The notes beneath the pieces were generated by a model, which was not told the DNA's origin, ran no database searches, and was given only the letters and a program-made list of their open reading frames with translations. From positions 62,001-126,000 of the forward strand of contig NZ_VDFW01000011.1 in NCBI RefSeq assembly GCF_006152065.1: 64,000 nucleotides of DNA. Direction: 5' to 3'. The DNA is from Amycolatopsis alkalitolerans. Lineage in GTDB: Bacteria > Actinomycetota > Actinomycetes > Mycobacteriales > Pseudonocardiaceae. The translations under genes were made by a program, and so were the position numbers. Shown here one piece after another: positions 45,051 to 54,400 of this stretch. Position 1 is the stretch's first letter, and each line of letters opens with the position of its first letter.

Positions 45051-46625
45051 TCAGGCGGGGGCGGGGGTGAGGTGGAGGCGCGAGCCTTGCCAGGAGCGGC
45101 GGAGCCAGCGGTCGTGGGAGGCGACGACGACCGCGCCGGGGGCGGTGTCGAGGGCGGCGAACAGTTCTTCGGCCAGGGTGAGCGAGATGTGGTTCGTCGG
45201 TTCGTCGAGCAGCAGCACGTCCGGCGGGCGGGCGACGAGGATCGCCAGCGCCAGCCGGCGCCGTTGCCCGACCGACAATGCCCCCGCCGGGCGGTCGAGG
45301 TCGCGAGGCTGGAGCAGGCCCAGCTGATCCAGCGGCACGGCGGGATCCGCGGCCGCGTAGAGCTGCCGGGGTGTGCGTGCCGGGTCGGGCAGGACGACGT
45401 CCTGTTCGAGCAGCCCGACGCGAATCCCGCGCCGCCGGTGCACGGCGCCGGCCGCCGGGGCCAGCCCGCCCGCGAGCACGGTGAGCAAAGTGGACTTCCC
45501 GGCGCCGTTCCCGCCGGTGACCAGCAACCGCGCGGTTTCCGGGACGTCGAGGTGTCCGATGTGGAGCCTGCCGGGCACGTGCACGTCCCGCAGTGACAGG
45601 GCGAGCTCACCGGCGCCCGGCCGCCGGGTCAGTGTGGCGGCGAAACGCAGCGGAGCGGGCGGTTTGCGGACCTGGGTGCGGCTCAGCTCGTCGAGGCGCT
45701 GCTGGGCGTTGCGCACGCGCCGGGCAACCTGCTTCTGCACGCGGGCGCCTTTGAAGCTGTAGATGAACTTGTCGTTGTCCCTGGGGCCACGGTTGTGCGC
45801 GACATTCCGCGCGGTCGCCGTGACCACTTCGCGAAGCTGCTGGAGTTCCTCCTGCTCCTCGGCGTAGCGCTGTTCCCACCGCGCCCGCTCCGCGCGCTTC
45901 TGCACCAGGTACGCCGAGTACGCGCCGCCGTAGCGGGTGGGTCCGCCCAGCGCCGGGTCGAGGTCGACGATGTCGGTGCACACCGCGTCGAGGAACACGC
46001 GATCGTGTGAGGACAGCACCACGATCCCGCTCAGCGACGACAGGTGCCGCTCCAGGAACTCCATGCCGGCGTCGTCGAGATGGTTGGTGGGTTCGTCGAG
46101 CAGGAGCGTTTCCGGTTGCCGGACGAGCAGCGCGGCGAGCCCGAGCCGCGAGCGCTCGCCGCCGGACAGGGTGTCCAGGCGCCGGTCCAGCCCGATCTTC
46201 CCGAGGCCGAGACCGGCGCGGACGAGCTCCGCACGGCGGTCGGCGTCCCACAGGTCATGCGCCTGGGCCCACTCCAGCACCTGCCCGTACTCGGTCATCG
46301 CCGCCGGGTCCTCGGCCATGCGGGCGGCGAGGTCGTCGAGCCGCGCGGCGGCGGCCCGGATCTCGGCCAGCGCGTCGTCCAGCACGTCGGAAACGGTCGC
46401 GTCGCCGGGGAACGGCAGCTCCTGGAGGAGGAACCCGACGTCCTGGCCGGGCTCGACGGTGCCGGCCAGGGGTTCTTCGAGCCCGGCGAGCAGGCGCAGC
46501 AAGGTGGTTTTCCCGGCGCCGTTCTCGCCGACGAGCCCTATCCGGCGGCCGGGGCTCGCGGTGAACGACAGCCCGTCGAAGACGACGCGGTCGCGGTAGG
46601 AGAAGACGAGATCAAGTGCGCGCAT
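45051..46625 (-). CDS. ABC-F ATPase, probable antibiotic-resistance type
   Basis: 524 aa soluble protein with two ABC cassettes and no membrane domain. Cassette 1: Walker A GENGAGKTT, signature LSGGERSRLGLA, Walker B LLLDEPTNHLDD. Linker about 235-320 (charged coiled coil, VAHNRGPRDNDKFIYSFKGA). Cassette 2: GGNGAGKST, LSVGQRRRLALA, LLLDEPTNHIS. ABC-F proteins bind the ribosomal E site and displace drugs. The LSVGQ variant and linker resemble producer-type proteins such as OleB or TlrC. Divergent from an ArsR-MFS pair. The drug is unknown. Confidence 0.9.
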   Translation of the reverse strand: MRALDLVFSYRDRVVFDGLSFTASPGRRIGLVGENGAGKTTLLRLLAGLEEPLAGTVEPGQDVGFLLQELPFPGDATVSDVLDDALAEIRAAAARLDDLAARMAEDPAAMTEYGQVLEWAQAHDLWDADRRAELVRAGLGLGKIGLDRRLDTLSGGERSRLGLAALLVRQPETLLLDEPTNHLDDAGMEFLERHLSSLSGIVVLSSHDRVFLDAVCTDIVDLDPALGGPTRYGGAYSAYLVQKRAERARWEQRYAEEQEELQQLREVVTATARNVAHNRGPRDNDKFIYSFKGARVQKQVARRVRNAQQRLDELSRTQVRKPPAPLRFAATLTRRPGAGELALSLRDVHVPGRLHIGHLDVPETARLLVTGGNGAGKSTLLTVLAGGLAPAAGAVHRRRGIRVGLLEQDVVLPDPARTPRQLYAAADPAVPLDQLGLLQPRDLDRPAGALSVGQRRRLALAILVARPPDVLLLDEPTNHISLTLAEELFAALDTAPGAVVVASHDRWLRRSWQGSRLHLTPAPA

Positions 46626-46651
46626 GAAGACATCCCGGGAGAACGCAGGAA

Positions 46652-46703
46652 CCCCGCCGGGCGGTGCCTCGGGCGCGGGGAGGGCAGGACGTCAGTTCTT
46701 CAT
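46652..46703 (-). promoter_or_regulatory. Leader of the ABC-F gene: tiny ORF and hairpin
   Basis: On the minus strand a four-codon ORF (Met-Lys-Asn-stop, 46703-46692) is followed by a GC-rich hairpin with arms ccccgc/gcgggg (46680-46652), 26 bp before the ABC-F ATG. The layout recalls drug-sensing attenuators of ABC-F genes, but the ORF has only a weak ribosome site and the hairpin no T-run. Confidence 0.3.
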
Positions 46704-46747
46704 CGCCTGGCCAGGCTATCGCGGCACGCAACCGGTTTTTCGGCGGC

Positions 46748-46806
46748 TTGACCGGACCGGCCGCGTCTGCAACTCTGAAAGAATTCTTTCGAAAGAGTTC
46801 TTTCAG
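46748..46806 (+). promoter_or_regulatory. ArsR operator and promoter
   Basis: Two abutting 14-bp sites, gaaagaattctttc (46777-46790, perfect palindrome) and gaaagagttctttc (46791-46804), together form a 32-bp near-palindrome (46775-46806). TTGACC (46748-46753), 17-nt spacer and AACTCT (46771-46776) form the promoter; the start site would be inside the operator. Repression of arsR-MFS is therefore likely. Confidence 0.75.
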
Positions 46807-46818
46807 ATTGGGGAGACC

Positions 46819-47394
46819 ATGGCCCAGCTGCCGCCACGGAGGCGGATCAAGGACGCGGAGCTGATGCGAGCGCTCGCGCACCCATTGCGCGCGTCGCTGC
46901 TGAGTTACCTGATGGCCGCCGGCCCGCGCACCGCGAGTGAGTGCGCGACGGCGGTGGATTCCTCGGCGTCCAACTGCAGCTGGCATCTGCGCCAGCTCGC
47001 GCAGTGGGGCCTGGTCGAACGCGTCGAGGCGACCGACGGGCGGGAGCACCCGTGGCGCGCGATGCCCGTGGGCCTCGACTTCGGCGAGCCCGGCGAGTCC
47101 CATGAACGCAAGGCACTGGCCGGAACCTGGCTGCGGGAAGACGAGGTCCTCGCGCAGCGCTACCTCGACACCGCCGACGACATCGAACCGGAGTGGCGGC
47201 AGGCAGCCGCCGTGAACACCTACGCCCTGCGGATCACACCGGAAGAGCTGGAAGAGCTGAACGCCGCCATCGACGCCCTGGTCCGGCCGTATGTCGCGCC
47301 CATCCGGGCAGACGCGCCGCCGGAGGCCGAACCGGTGCACGCGAGCTGGCGCGCCTTCCTGCGTATCGAGGCCGACGGGAGACCGAGCGCGTGA
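46819..47394 (+). CDS. ArsR-family winged-helix regulator
   Basis: 191 aa. The winged-helix domain (about 8-90) reads MRALAHPLRASLLSYLMAAG, ASECATAVDSSASNCSWHLR, QLAQWGLVERV. No metal-binding cysteine motif, so it probably senses an organic compound or acts as a simple repressor. ATG 46819 is preceded by GGGGAG. The gene overlaps the MFS start (GTGA). The two-site operator stands directly upstream. Confidence 0.92.
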   Translation: MAQLPPRRRIKDAELMRALAHPLRASLLSYLMAAGPRTASECATAVDSSASNCSWHLRQLAQWGLVERVEATDGREHPWRAMPVGLDFGEPGESHERKALAGTWLREDEVLAQRYLDTADDIEPEWRQAAAVNTYALRITPEELEELNAAIDALVRPYVAPIRADAPPEAEPVHASWRAFLRIEADGRPSA

Positions 47395-48602
47395 CAAGCC
47401 CGCTGCGGGACAGGGCCTTCGCGCGCCTGTGGGTCGCGGGCCTGTTCGCCGAGACAGCCGAGTGGATGCTGCAGGTCGCGGTACCGGTGTTCATCTACCA
47501 GGCCACCGGCTCGGCCGGCTCGACCGCGCTCACCATGATCGCCGGTGTCCTGCCGATCGTGCTGCTCAGCCCGGTCGCCGGGCACGTGGCCGACCGCTGC
47601 GACCGCCGCCTGCTGCTGTGCGCGGTGTGCTTCGCGCAGGCCGCCGTCGCGCTCCCGCTGCTGGCCGCCCGCGGGCCGCTGATCTACCTGGTGATGATCG
47701 CCCAGTCCGCGCTGGCGTCACTGTTCGAACCGGCACGCAACGCGCTCGTGCCCGCACTCGTCGGCACCGACCTGGTCACCGCGGCGAACGGCCTGATGGG
47801 CATGAACAGCAGCGTCGCCCGGTTCGCCGGCAGCTCACTCGGCGGCGTGGTGCTCGGCTTCGCGGGACTTGGCTGGGTCGTCGGCTGCTACCTGGCGATG
47901 CTCACACTCGCGGGCCTCCTGCTGGCGCCGCGCTTCACCGCGGTGACGCGCGGGGAGCGGGCGAACCACGGGTGGTTCGGCGGTTTCGGCCACAGCCCGG
48001 TGCTGCGGGTGACCGCGTTGACGGCGGCGTTGATGTCCGTGGCGCAGGGCATGTTCCTGGTGCTGTTCGTGGTGTTCGTGACCGGTCCGCTCGGCGGCGG
48101 TGAGGCCGAGGTTGGGCTGCTGCGCGGGGTGCAGGCGATCGGCGGGTTCGCCGCCGGGTTCGCGGTGGCCACCGTCGCGCGCCGGGTCCTGCCCGCGCAC
48201 CTGCTCGGCTGGGGCGCGGTCGTGCTGGGTCTCGTGTCGCTGGTCATCTGGAACGGGCCGGTCGTCACGGGCGCGCTCGGCGTCTACATCGGACTGTTCA
48301 GCGCCGTCGGCGCGCCCGGTGCGGTGACCGGGGCAGGCCTGTTCTCGGTGGTGCAGCAGGAAACCGGGCCGGACCGGCTGGGCCGCGTGTCGAGCACGTT
48401 CTTCGCGGGCATGGCCGCCTTCCAGGCGCTCGGCATGCTCGCGGCCGGTGCGCTCGTGGGGCGCATCGGGCTGACGAGCCTGCTGGACGCCCAATCGGCC
48501 CTGTATGTGGCCGCCGGTCTGGTCACGCTGGCCGGGCTGCGGCGGCGCCTGGCTACGGTTGAACCGTGCCCAGCCTCTACGCCACCAGCGACCTCCACGT
48601 GA
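47391..48602 (+). CDS. MFS efflux transporter
   Basis: 403 aa, about 12 hydrophobic segments. The MFS motif A equivalent GHVADRCDRRLLL follows the second helix; SSVARFAGSSLGGVVLGFAG is typical of MFS_3-type drug exporters. It is co-transcribed with the ArsR gene (4-bp overlap). With the divergent ABC-F it makes a plausible drug-defence module: export plus ribosome protection. The last 37 bp overlap the next gene. Confidence 0.88.
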   Translation: MTSPLRDRAFARLWVAGLFAETAEWMLQVAVPVFIYQATGSAGSTALTMIAGVLPIVLLSPVAGHVADRCDRRLLLCAVCFAQAAVALPLLAARGPLIYLVMIAQSALASLFEPARNALVPALVGTDLVTAANGLMGMNSSVARFAGSSLGGVVLGFAGLGWVVGCYLAMLTLAGLLLAPRFTAVTRGERANHGWFGGFGHSPVLRVTALTAALMSVAQGMFLVLFVVFVTGPLGGGEAEVGLLRGVQAIGGFAAGFAVATVARRVLPAHLLGWGAVVLGLVSLVIWNGPVVTGALGVYIGLFSAVGAPGAVTGAGLFSVVQQETGPDRLGRVSSTFFAGMAAFQALGMLAAGALVGRIGLTSLLDAQSALYVAAGLVTLAGLRRRLATVEPCPASTPPATST

Positions 48603-49390
48603 CCCACCGCGGCAACGAGCCGCTGCTCGACCACGTCCGCCCTGAGTCCGGTGAGGACTGGCTCCTGGTGGCGGGCGACGTCGCCGAACGGATCGAGTCG
48701 ATCGTCGAGACCCTGAGCACGCTGCGAGAACGGTTCGCCGAGGTGGTGTGGGTGCCGGGTAACCACGACCTGTGGACCACCGGGCGCGACGACCTGGCGC
48801 TGCGTGGTGAGGAGCGCTACCGGCATCTGGTCGGGCGCTGCCGCGAGATCGGCGTCCTGACCCCGGAGGACGAGTACCCGGTGTGGGAGCACGCCGGGCG
48901 CCCGCTGACGATCGCGCCGATGTTCCTGCTCTACGACTACAGCTGGCGCACCCGCGAGGCCGAGGACATCCCCCTCGAGCACGCGCTGGAGCAGGCGCGC
49001 GAGGCCGGGGTCGTGTGCACCGACGAGTTCTTCCTGCACCCCGACCCGTACCCGTCGCGTCAGGACTGGTGCGCCGAGCGGCTCAAGATCACCGAGGCGC
49101 GCCTCGCCGCGATCCCCGGGGAACACGGCACCGTCCTGCTTTCGCACTGGCCGCTGCACCGCCACCCGACCGCGCCCCTGTACTGGCCTGAGTTCGCGAT
49201 GTGGTGCGGCACCACGCGGACCGCCGACTGGCATCTGCGGTACCGCGCGGAGGTCGCGGTGTTCGGGCACCTGCACATCCCGCGCACGACCCACGCGGAC
49301 GGCGTGCGGTTCGAGGAGGTCTCGCTCGGCTACCCGCGTGAATGGCGCAAGCGCGCCCGCGGGCCGGTGCCGCTGCGGAAGATCCTGTGA
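48566..49390 (+). CDS. Calcineurin-like metallophosphoesterase
   Basis: 274 aa with the full set of metal motifs: SDLHVTH, LVAGDVAE, WVPGNHDLW, LLSHWPLHRHP, VFGHLHIPR. Similar proteins in mycobacteria (Rv2795c-like) sit beside pptT; no phosphopantetheinyl transferase is here. TACGGT lies 6 nt before GTG 48566 inside the MFS coding end, so it may have its own leaderless promoter. Substrate unknown. The 3' end overlaps the opposing MFS gene by 61 bp. Confidence 0.9.
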   Translation: MPSLYATSDLHVTHRGNEPLLDHVRPESGEDWLLVAGDVAERIESIVETLSTLRERFAEVVWVPGNHDLWTTGRDDLALRGEERYRHLVGRCREIGVLTPEDEYPVWEHAGRPLTIAPMFLLYDYSWRTREAEDIPLEHALEQAREAGVVCTDEFFLHPDPYPSRQDWCAERLKITEARLAAIPGEHGTVLLSHWPLHRHPTAPLYWPEFAMWCGTTRTADWHLRYRAEVAVFGHLHIPRTTHADGVRFEEVSLGYPREWRKRARGPVPLRKIL

Positions 49391-50472
49391 GCCAGCAGGG
49401 AAGTGGTCACCGCGAGCAGGGCGCCGGGCACCAGGAAGCCCAGCGCCGCGCTGTGGTGGTACAGCGCGGTGAACGCCGCCGGTGACACGGACATCCCGAG
49501 GAACCGGAGCGCCGTCACGACCGAGATCGCGCCGCCACCGCCGCCGTTGCCGAGCACGAGCGCGTTGATGCCGACCAGGATCAGTTGCCCGCAGACACCC
49601 CCGGCTGCCCACGCCACGACGACCAGCGGGAGTGTGCCCACGACGCCGATCGCGCCCACGGCGACCGCGCCGAGCAGCAACCCCAGGGTGATCGCGAGGC
49701 GTGGTCCGTACCGGTCGGAGACCGTACCGGCCAGTCGCGCCGCGACGAATCCGGCGATCCCGAACGCGGTCAGCACCAGGCCGCGCTCGCCCGGCCCGAG
49801 GGAGAACGCGTCGTCCACCCGGAACGCGACGAGGAACGGCAGCCCGGCGAGGCACGCCCAGGCGAGGAACATCACGAACCCGGACCACATCACGACCGGC
49901 CGCCACGCGTCGCGCAGCCGTGGCGGCCGGTCCGGGACGTGCTCGTCGGGCGGCAGCGGGCTCGCCGTCAGTGCGGTGGCGACCGCCGCCAGCCCGGCGA
50001 ACGCCCAGCGCCACGAGCCTTCCGCGGCCAGGCCGCCGATCAGCGGGGCGGAGGTCTGGCCGATGGACTGCACCGCGCCGTAGAGCCCGAGCGTGCGGCC
50101 GAGCCGCTCGTTCGGCGTGACCGACGCGAGCTTCGTGAGCAGCAGCGGCGTGGTGAACGCGTTCGCCACCCCCTGCAGCCCGCGGCTGGCCTGGAACAGC
50201 CAGAACCACGGCGCGATCACGGCGAGCACCGCGACCACGGCGTACCCCGCGTACGCGGCACGGAGCGTGCGCATCGGGCCCCAGCGTTCGCCGAGCGTGC
50301 CGGACACGAGCATGAACAGTGCGAACGGCACCAGGTACGCGGTCAGCGAAGTCGCGGCGGTGCTCTGCGAAATGCCGAACGTCGTGCCGAGCTCCGGCAG
50401 CATCGAGGCCACCACACCAGCGCCGAACGGGCCGAGCAGACCGCCGACGTACAGTGCGGCGGCGGATCTCAC
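49330..50472 (-). CDS. MFS transporter
   Basis: 380 aa, about 12 hydrophobic helices. The motif GTLGERWGPMRTLRAAY and the central GTVSDRYGPRLAITLG match motif A of drug/metabolite MFS exporters (YnfM-like). The GTG start overlaps the PAC2 stop (GTGA), so it is coupled to PAC2. The last 61 bp lie opposite the end of the metallophosphoesterase gene. Substrate unknown. Confidence 0.86.
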   Translation of the reverse strand: MRSAAALYVGGLLGPFGAGVVASMLPELGTTFGISQSTAATSLTAYLVPFALFMLVSGTLGERWGPMRTLRAAYAGYAVVAVLAVIAPWFWLFQASRGLQGVANAFTTPLLLTKLASVTPNERLGRTLGLYGAVQSIGQTSAPLIGGLAAEGSWRWAFAGLAAVATALTASPLPPDEHVPDRPPRLRDAWRPVVMWSGFVMFLAWACLAGLPFLVAFRVDDAFSLGPGERGLVLTAFGIAGFVAARLAGTVSDRYGPRLAITLGLLLGAVAVGAIGVVGTLPLVVVAWAAGGVCGQLILVGINALVLGNGGGGGAISVVTALRFLGMSVSPAAFTALYHHSAALGFLVPGALLAVTTSLLAHRIFRSGTGPRARLRHSRG

Positions 50473-51383
50473 CGGGGACCCGGCCCCGGACCCTCCTGAC
50501 CCGGCCGGCGGCGCCGCAGGTAGCGCTCGAACTCGGCCGCGATCTTGTCCCCGCTGGACTCGTCGACCGACATCTCGACCTCGGCGTCCCCGCGCTCCTC
50601 CAGCGTGCGGACGTAGTCGGAGATCTCCTCGTCCTCCTCGGCCATCTCCGTCACCGTGCGCTGCCACTCCTCGGCCTGCTCGGGCAGGGCGCCGAGTGGC
50701 ACCTCGACGTCGAGGACGTCCTCGAGCTTGTGCAGCAACGCCAGGCTCGCCTTCGGCGACGGTGGTTGGGAGACGTAATGCGGGACCGCCGCCCAGATCG
50801 AGACCGCCGGGATCCCGGCCTGCACGCAGAAGTCCTGCAGGACGCCCGTGATGCCGGTGGGTCCCTGGTAGCGGCTGCGCTCGAGGCCGAACCGCTGGGC
50901 GGCCTCGGCGTCGTAGGCCGTGCCGGTCACCGGGACCGGGCGGGTGTGCGGGGTGTCGGCCAGCAGCGCGCCGAGAGTCACCACGGTCGACACGTCGAGT
51001 TGCATGATGTGTTCGAGGAGCTCTTCGCAGAACTTGCGCCAGCGCATGTTCGGCTCCGGGCCCTGTACGAGCACGACGTCGTGGTCGTAGCCCGGCGGCC
51101 GGCAGATGGACAGGCGGGTGGTCGGCCACTCGACCCGCCGGGTCACCCCGTCCACCATGCGGACGGTCGGGCGGCTCACCTGGAAGTCGTAGTAGTCGTC
51201 CGGGCTGACTTCGGCGAGGGGTTTCGCGTCCCAGCTCAGTTGCAGGTGCTCGACCGCCATACTGGCTGCGTCACCTGCGTCGTTCCAGCCCTCGAAGGCG
51301 ACGACCATGACCGGGCGGGTCGCGTCGCCGGAGGCTTCGGGGCTGGCGGCTGGGTGCTGCTGGGCGTCGGCTGGGTCACTCAC
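50469..51383 (-). CDS. PAC2-family protein (proteasome assembly chaperone fold)
   Basis: 304 aa. PAC2 signature at the N-terminus (VVAFEGWNDAGDAASMAVEH) with VSRPTVRMVDGVTRRVEWP, PEPNMRWRKFCEELL, and IWAAVPHYVSQPPSPKASLALL. The C-terminus is acidic (EEDEEISDYVRTLEERGD). Actinobacteria have proteasomes, but a chaperone role for this branch is unproven. TAGGCT lies 6 nt upstream of GTG 51383: probably leaderless. Divergent from metH over only 51 bp; M. tuberculosis Rv2125 has the same neighbour. Confidence 0.9.
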   Translation of the reverse strand: MSDPADAQQHPAASPEASGDATRPVMVVAFEGWNDAGDAASMAVEHLQLSWDAKPLAEVSPDDYYDFQVSRPTVRMVDGVTRRVEWPTTRLSICRPPGYDHDVVLVQGPEPNMRWRKFCEELLEHIMQLDVSTVVTLGALLADTPHTRPVPVTGTAYDAEAAQRFGLERSRYQGPTGITGVLQDFCVQAGIPAVSIWAAVPHYVSQPPSPKASLALLHKLEDVLDVEVPLGALPEQAEEWQRTVTEMAEEDEEISDYVRTLEERGDAEVEMSVDESSGDKIAAEFERYLRRRRPGQEGPGPGPR

Positions 51384-51389
51384 CCGACC

Positions 51390-51427
51390 AGCCTACGACC
51401 CGTGCTCCCTGCGTGAGACCGTAGCCT
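51390..51427. promoter_or_regulatory. Compact divergent promoter region of PAC2 and metH
   Basis: TAGGCT on the minus strand (51395-51390) is 6 nt from the PAC2 GTG; TAGCCT on the plus strand (51422-51427) is 7 nt from the metH ATG. The -10 boxes are 26 bp apart, so the two promoters overlap and polymerases should compete. No cobalamin riboswitch fits in this 51-bp gap. Confidence 0.55.
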
Positions 51428-51434
51428 GGACGAC

Positions 51435-54400
51435 ATGCCGGATCGCCTGACGTCGCCACTGCTGGACATCCTCGCCCGCCGTGTCGTGGTCGCCGACGGC
51501 GCGATGGGCACCGCCCTGCAGGCGCACGATCTGTCGCTGGACGACTTCGCCGGCCTGGAGGGCTGCAACGAGATCCTGAACGTGACCCGGCCGGACGTGG
51601 TTCGCGGCATCCACCGCGGCTACCTGGAGGCGGGCGCGGACGCGATCGAGACGAACACGTTCGGGGCGAACTGGGCGAATCTCGGCGAGTACGGGATCGC
51701 GGACCGGATCACCGAACTGGCCGAGGCGGGTGCCCGGCTGGCGCGGGAGACGGCCGACGAGTTCGGGGAGCGGTTCGTCCTGGGCTCGGTGGGCCCGGGC
51801 ACGAAGCTGCCGACGCTCGGGCACGCTCCGTACGAGACGTTGAGGGACGCGTACGTCGAGCAGGTGCGGGGGCTGCTGGCGGGCGGGGTGGACGCGGTGC
51901 TCGTCGAGACCACCCAGGACATCCTGCAGACGAAGGCGTCGATCGTGGCCGCGCACCGCGCGATGGCGGCCGAGGGCCGCCGGGTGCCGGTGATCGCGTC
52001 CATCACGGTGGAGACGACCGGGACGATGCTGCTGGGCACCGAGGTCGGTGCCGCGCTCGCCGCGCTGGAACCGCTGGGGATCGACCTGATCGGGCTGAAC
52101 TGCGCGACCGGCCCCGAGCAGATGAGCGAGCATCTGCGCACGTTGTCGAAGTCGGCCCGGGTGCCGCTGTCGGTGATGCCGAACGCGGGACTGCCCGAAC
52201 TGGGCCCGGACGGCGCGGTGTACCCGCTGTCCCCGGAAGGGCTCGCCGAGGCGCTGAGCGGCTTCGTGCGGGAGTTCGGCGTCGGTCTGGTCGGCGGGTG
52301 CTGCGGCACCACCGGGGAGCACATCCGGCAACTCGCGGAGGCCGTGCGCGGCGCCGAACGGCGGGAACGGGAGCCGCATCCGGAGCCCGGGGTGTCCTCG
52401 CTGTACCAGGCGGTGCCGTTCGCGCAGGACGCGTCCGTGCTGATGGTGGGGGAGCGCACCAACGCGAACGGGTCGAAGAAGTTCCGCGAAGCGATGCTCG
52501 AGGGCCGCTACGAAGACTGCGTGGAGATCGCCCGGGAGCAGACTCGCGACGGCGCCCACCTGCTCGACCTGTGCGTGGACTACGTCGGCCGGGACGGCAC
52601 GGTGGACATGGGCGAACTCGCCGGCCGGCTGGCGACCGCGTCGACGTTGCCGATCATGCTGGACTCGACCGAGCCCGCGGTGCTCAAGGCCGGTCTGGAA
52701 CGCCTCGGCGGCCGGTGCGCGATCAACTCGGTCAACTACGAGGACGGCGACGGGCCGGACTCGCGCTTCCAGCGCGTGATGAGCCTGGCGCGCGAGCACG
52801 GCGCGTCGGTGGTCGCGCTGTGCATCGACGAGGACGGGCAGGCCCGCACCGCGGAGTGGAAGGTGCGGGTCGCCACGCGCCTGATCGAGGACCTCACCGC
52901 GAACTGGGGGATGCGGGTCTCCGACATCATCGTGGACTGCCTGACCTTCCCGGTCTCCACCGGTCAGGAGGAGACCCGCCGCGACGCGCTGGAAACGATC
53001 GACGCGATCCGGGAGCTCAAGCGACGCTATCCGGAGGTCCAGACCACTCTCGGGGTATCGAACGTCTCCTTCGGACTCAACGCCGCCGCCCGCCAGGTGC
53101 TGAACTCGGTGTTCCTGCACGAGGCGGTGCAGGCCGGGCTGACCACGGCGATCGTGCACGCGTCGAAGATCCTGCCGATGGCGCGGATTCCCGAGGAGCA
53201 GCGGGAAGTCGCGCTGGATCTGGTCTATGACCGGCGCCGCGAGGGCTACGACCCGCTGCAGCGGTTGATGGCCCTGTTCGAGGGCGTCTCGGCCGCTTCG
53301 TCGAAGGCGTCCCGCGCGGAGGAACTGGCGAGGCTGCCGCTGTTCGAGCGGCTGGAGCGCCGGATCGTGGACGGGGAACGCACCGGGCTCGAGGCGGATC
53401 TGGACGCGGCGACGACCGAGAAGCCTCCGCTGGACATCATCAACGACACACTGCTGTCGGGGATGAAGACCGTCGGTGAGCTGTTCGGGTCGGGGCAGAT
53501 GCAGTTGCCCTTCGTGCTGCAGTCCGCCGAGGTCATGAAGGCGGCCGTGGCGTACCTGGAACCGCAGATGGAAAAGGACGATTCCGGCGGCAAGGGCCGG
53601 ATCGTGCTGGCCACGGTCAAGGGCGACGTGCACGACATCGGCAAGAACCTGGTCGACATCATCCTGTCGAACAACGGCTACGAGGTCGTCAACCTGGGCA
53701 TCAAGCAGCCGGTCACCACGATCCTCGACGCCGCGGCGGAGAAGCGGGCGGACGCGATCGGGATGTCCGGGCTGCTGGTCAAATCCACGGTGATCATGAA
53801 GGAGAACCTGGAGGAGATGAACTCGCGCGGCGTGGCGGACCGCTGGCCCGTGCTGCTCGGCGGCGCCGCGCTGACCCGCTCGTACGTGGAGAACGACCTC
53901 GCCGAGTTGTATCACGGCGACGTGCACTACGCCCGGGACGCGTTCGAGGGCCTGCACCTGATGGACCGGCTGATGGCGATCCGCCGCGGTGAAGCCCCCG
54001 CCGCCGACCCGGAGGCGGAGGCGAAGCGCGCCGAGCGCAAGGCCCGGCGGGAGCGTTCCCTGCGGATCGCCGAAGCCCGTAAGGCCGCCGCCGAACCCGT
54101 CGAGATGCCCGCCCGGTCGGATGTGGCCACGGACGTGCCGGTGCCGTCGCCTCCGTTCTGGGGCACCCGGGTCGTCAAGGGCATCCCGGTCGCGGACTAC
54201 GCCACCTACCTCGACGAACGCGCCACCTTCCTCGGCCAGTGGGGGCTGCGCGGCGCCAAGGGCGGCACCGGCCCCAGCTACGAGGAACTGGTCGAGACCG
54301 AGGGCCGCCCGCGGCTGCGGTACTGGCTCGATCGGCTCGCCACCGACGGGATCCTCGCCCACGCCGCGCTCGTCTACGGCTACTTTCCCGCCGTCGCCGA

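Noticed and set aside
51384-51434. Cobalamin riboswitch for metH
   Set aside because: The gap to the divergent PAC2 gene is 51 bp, too short, and no B12 box is present.
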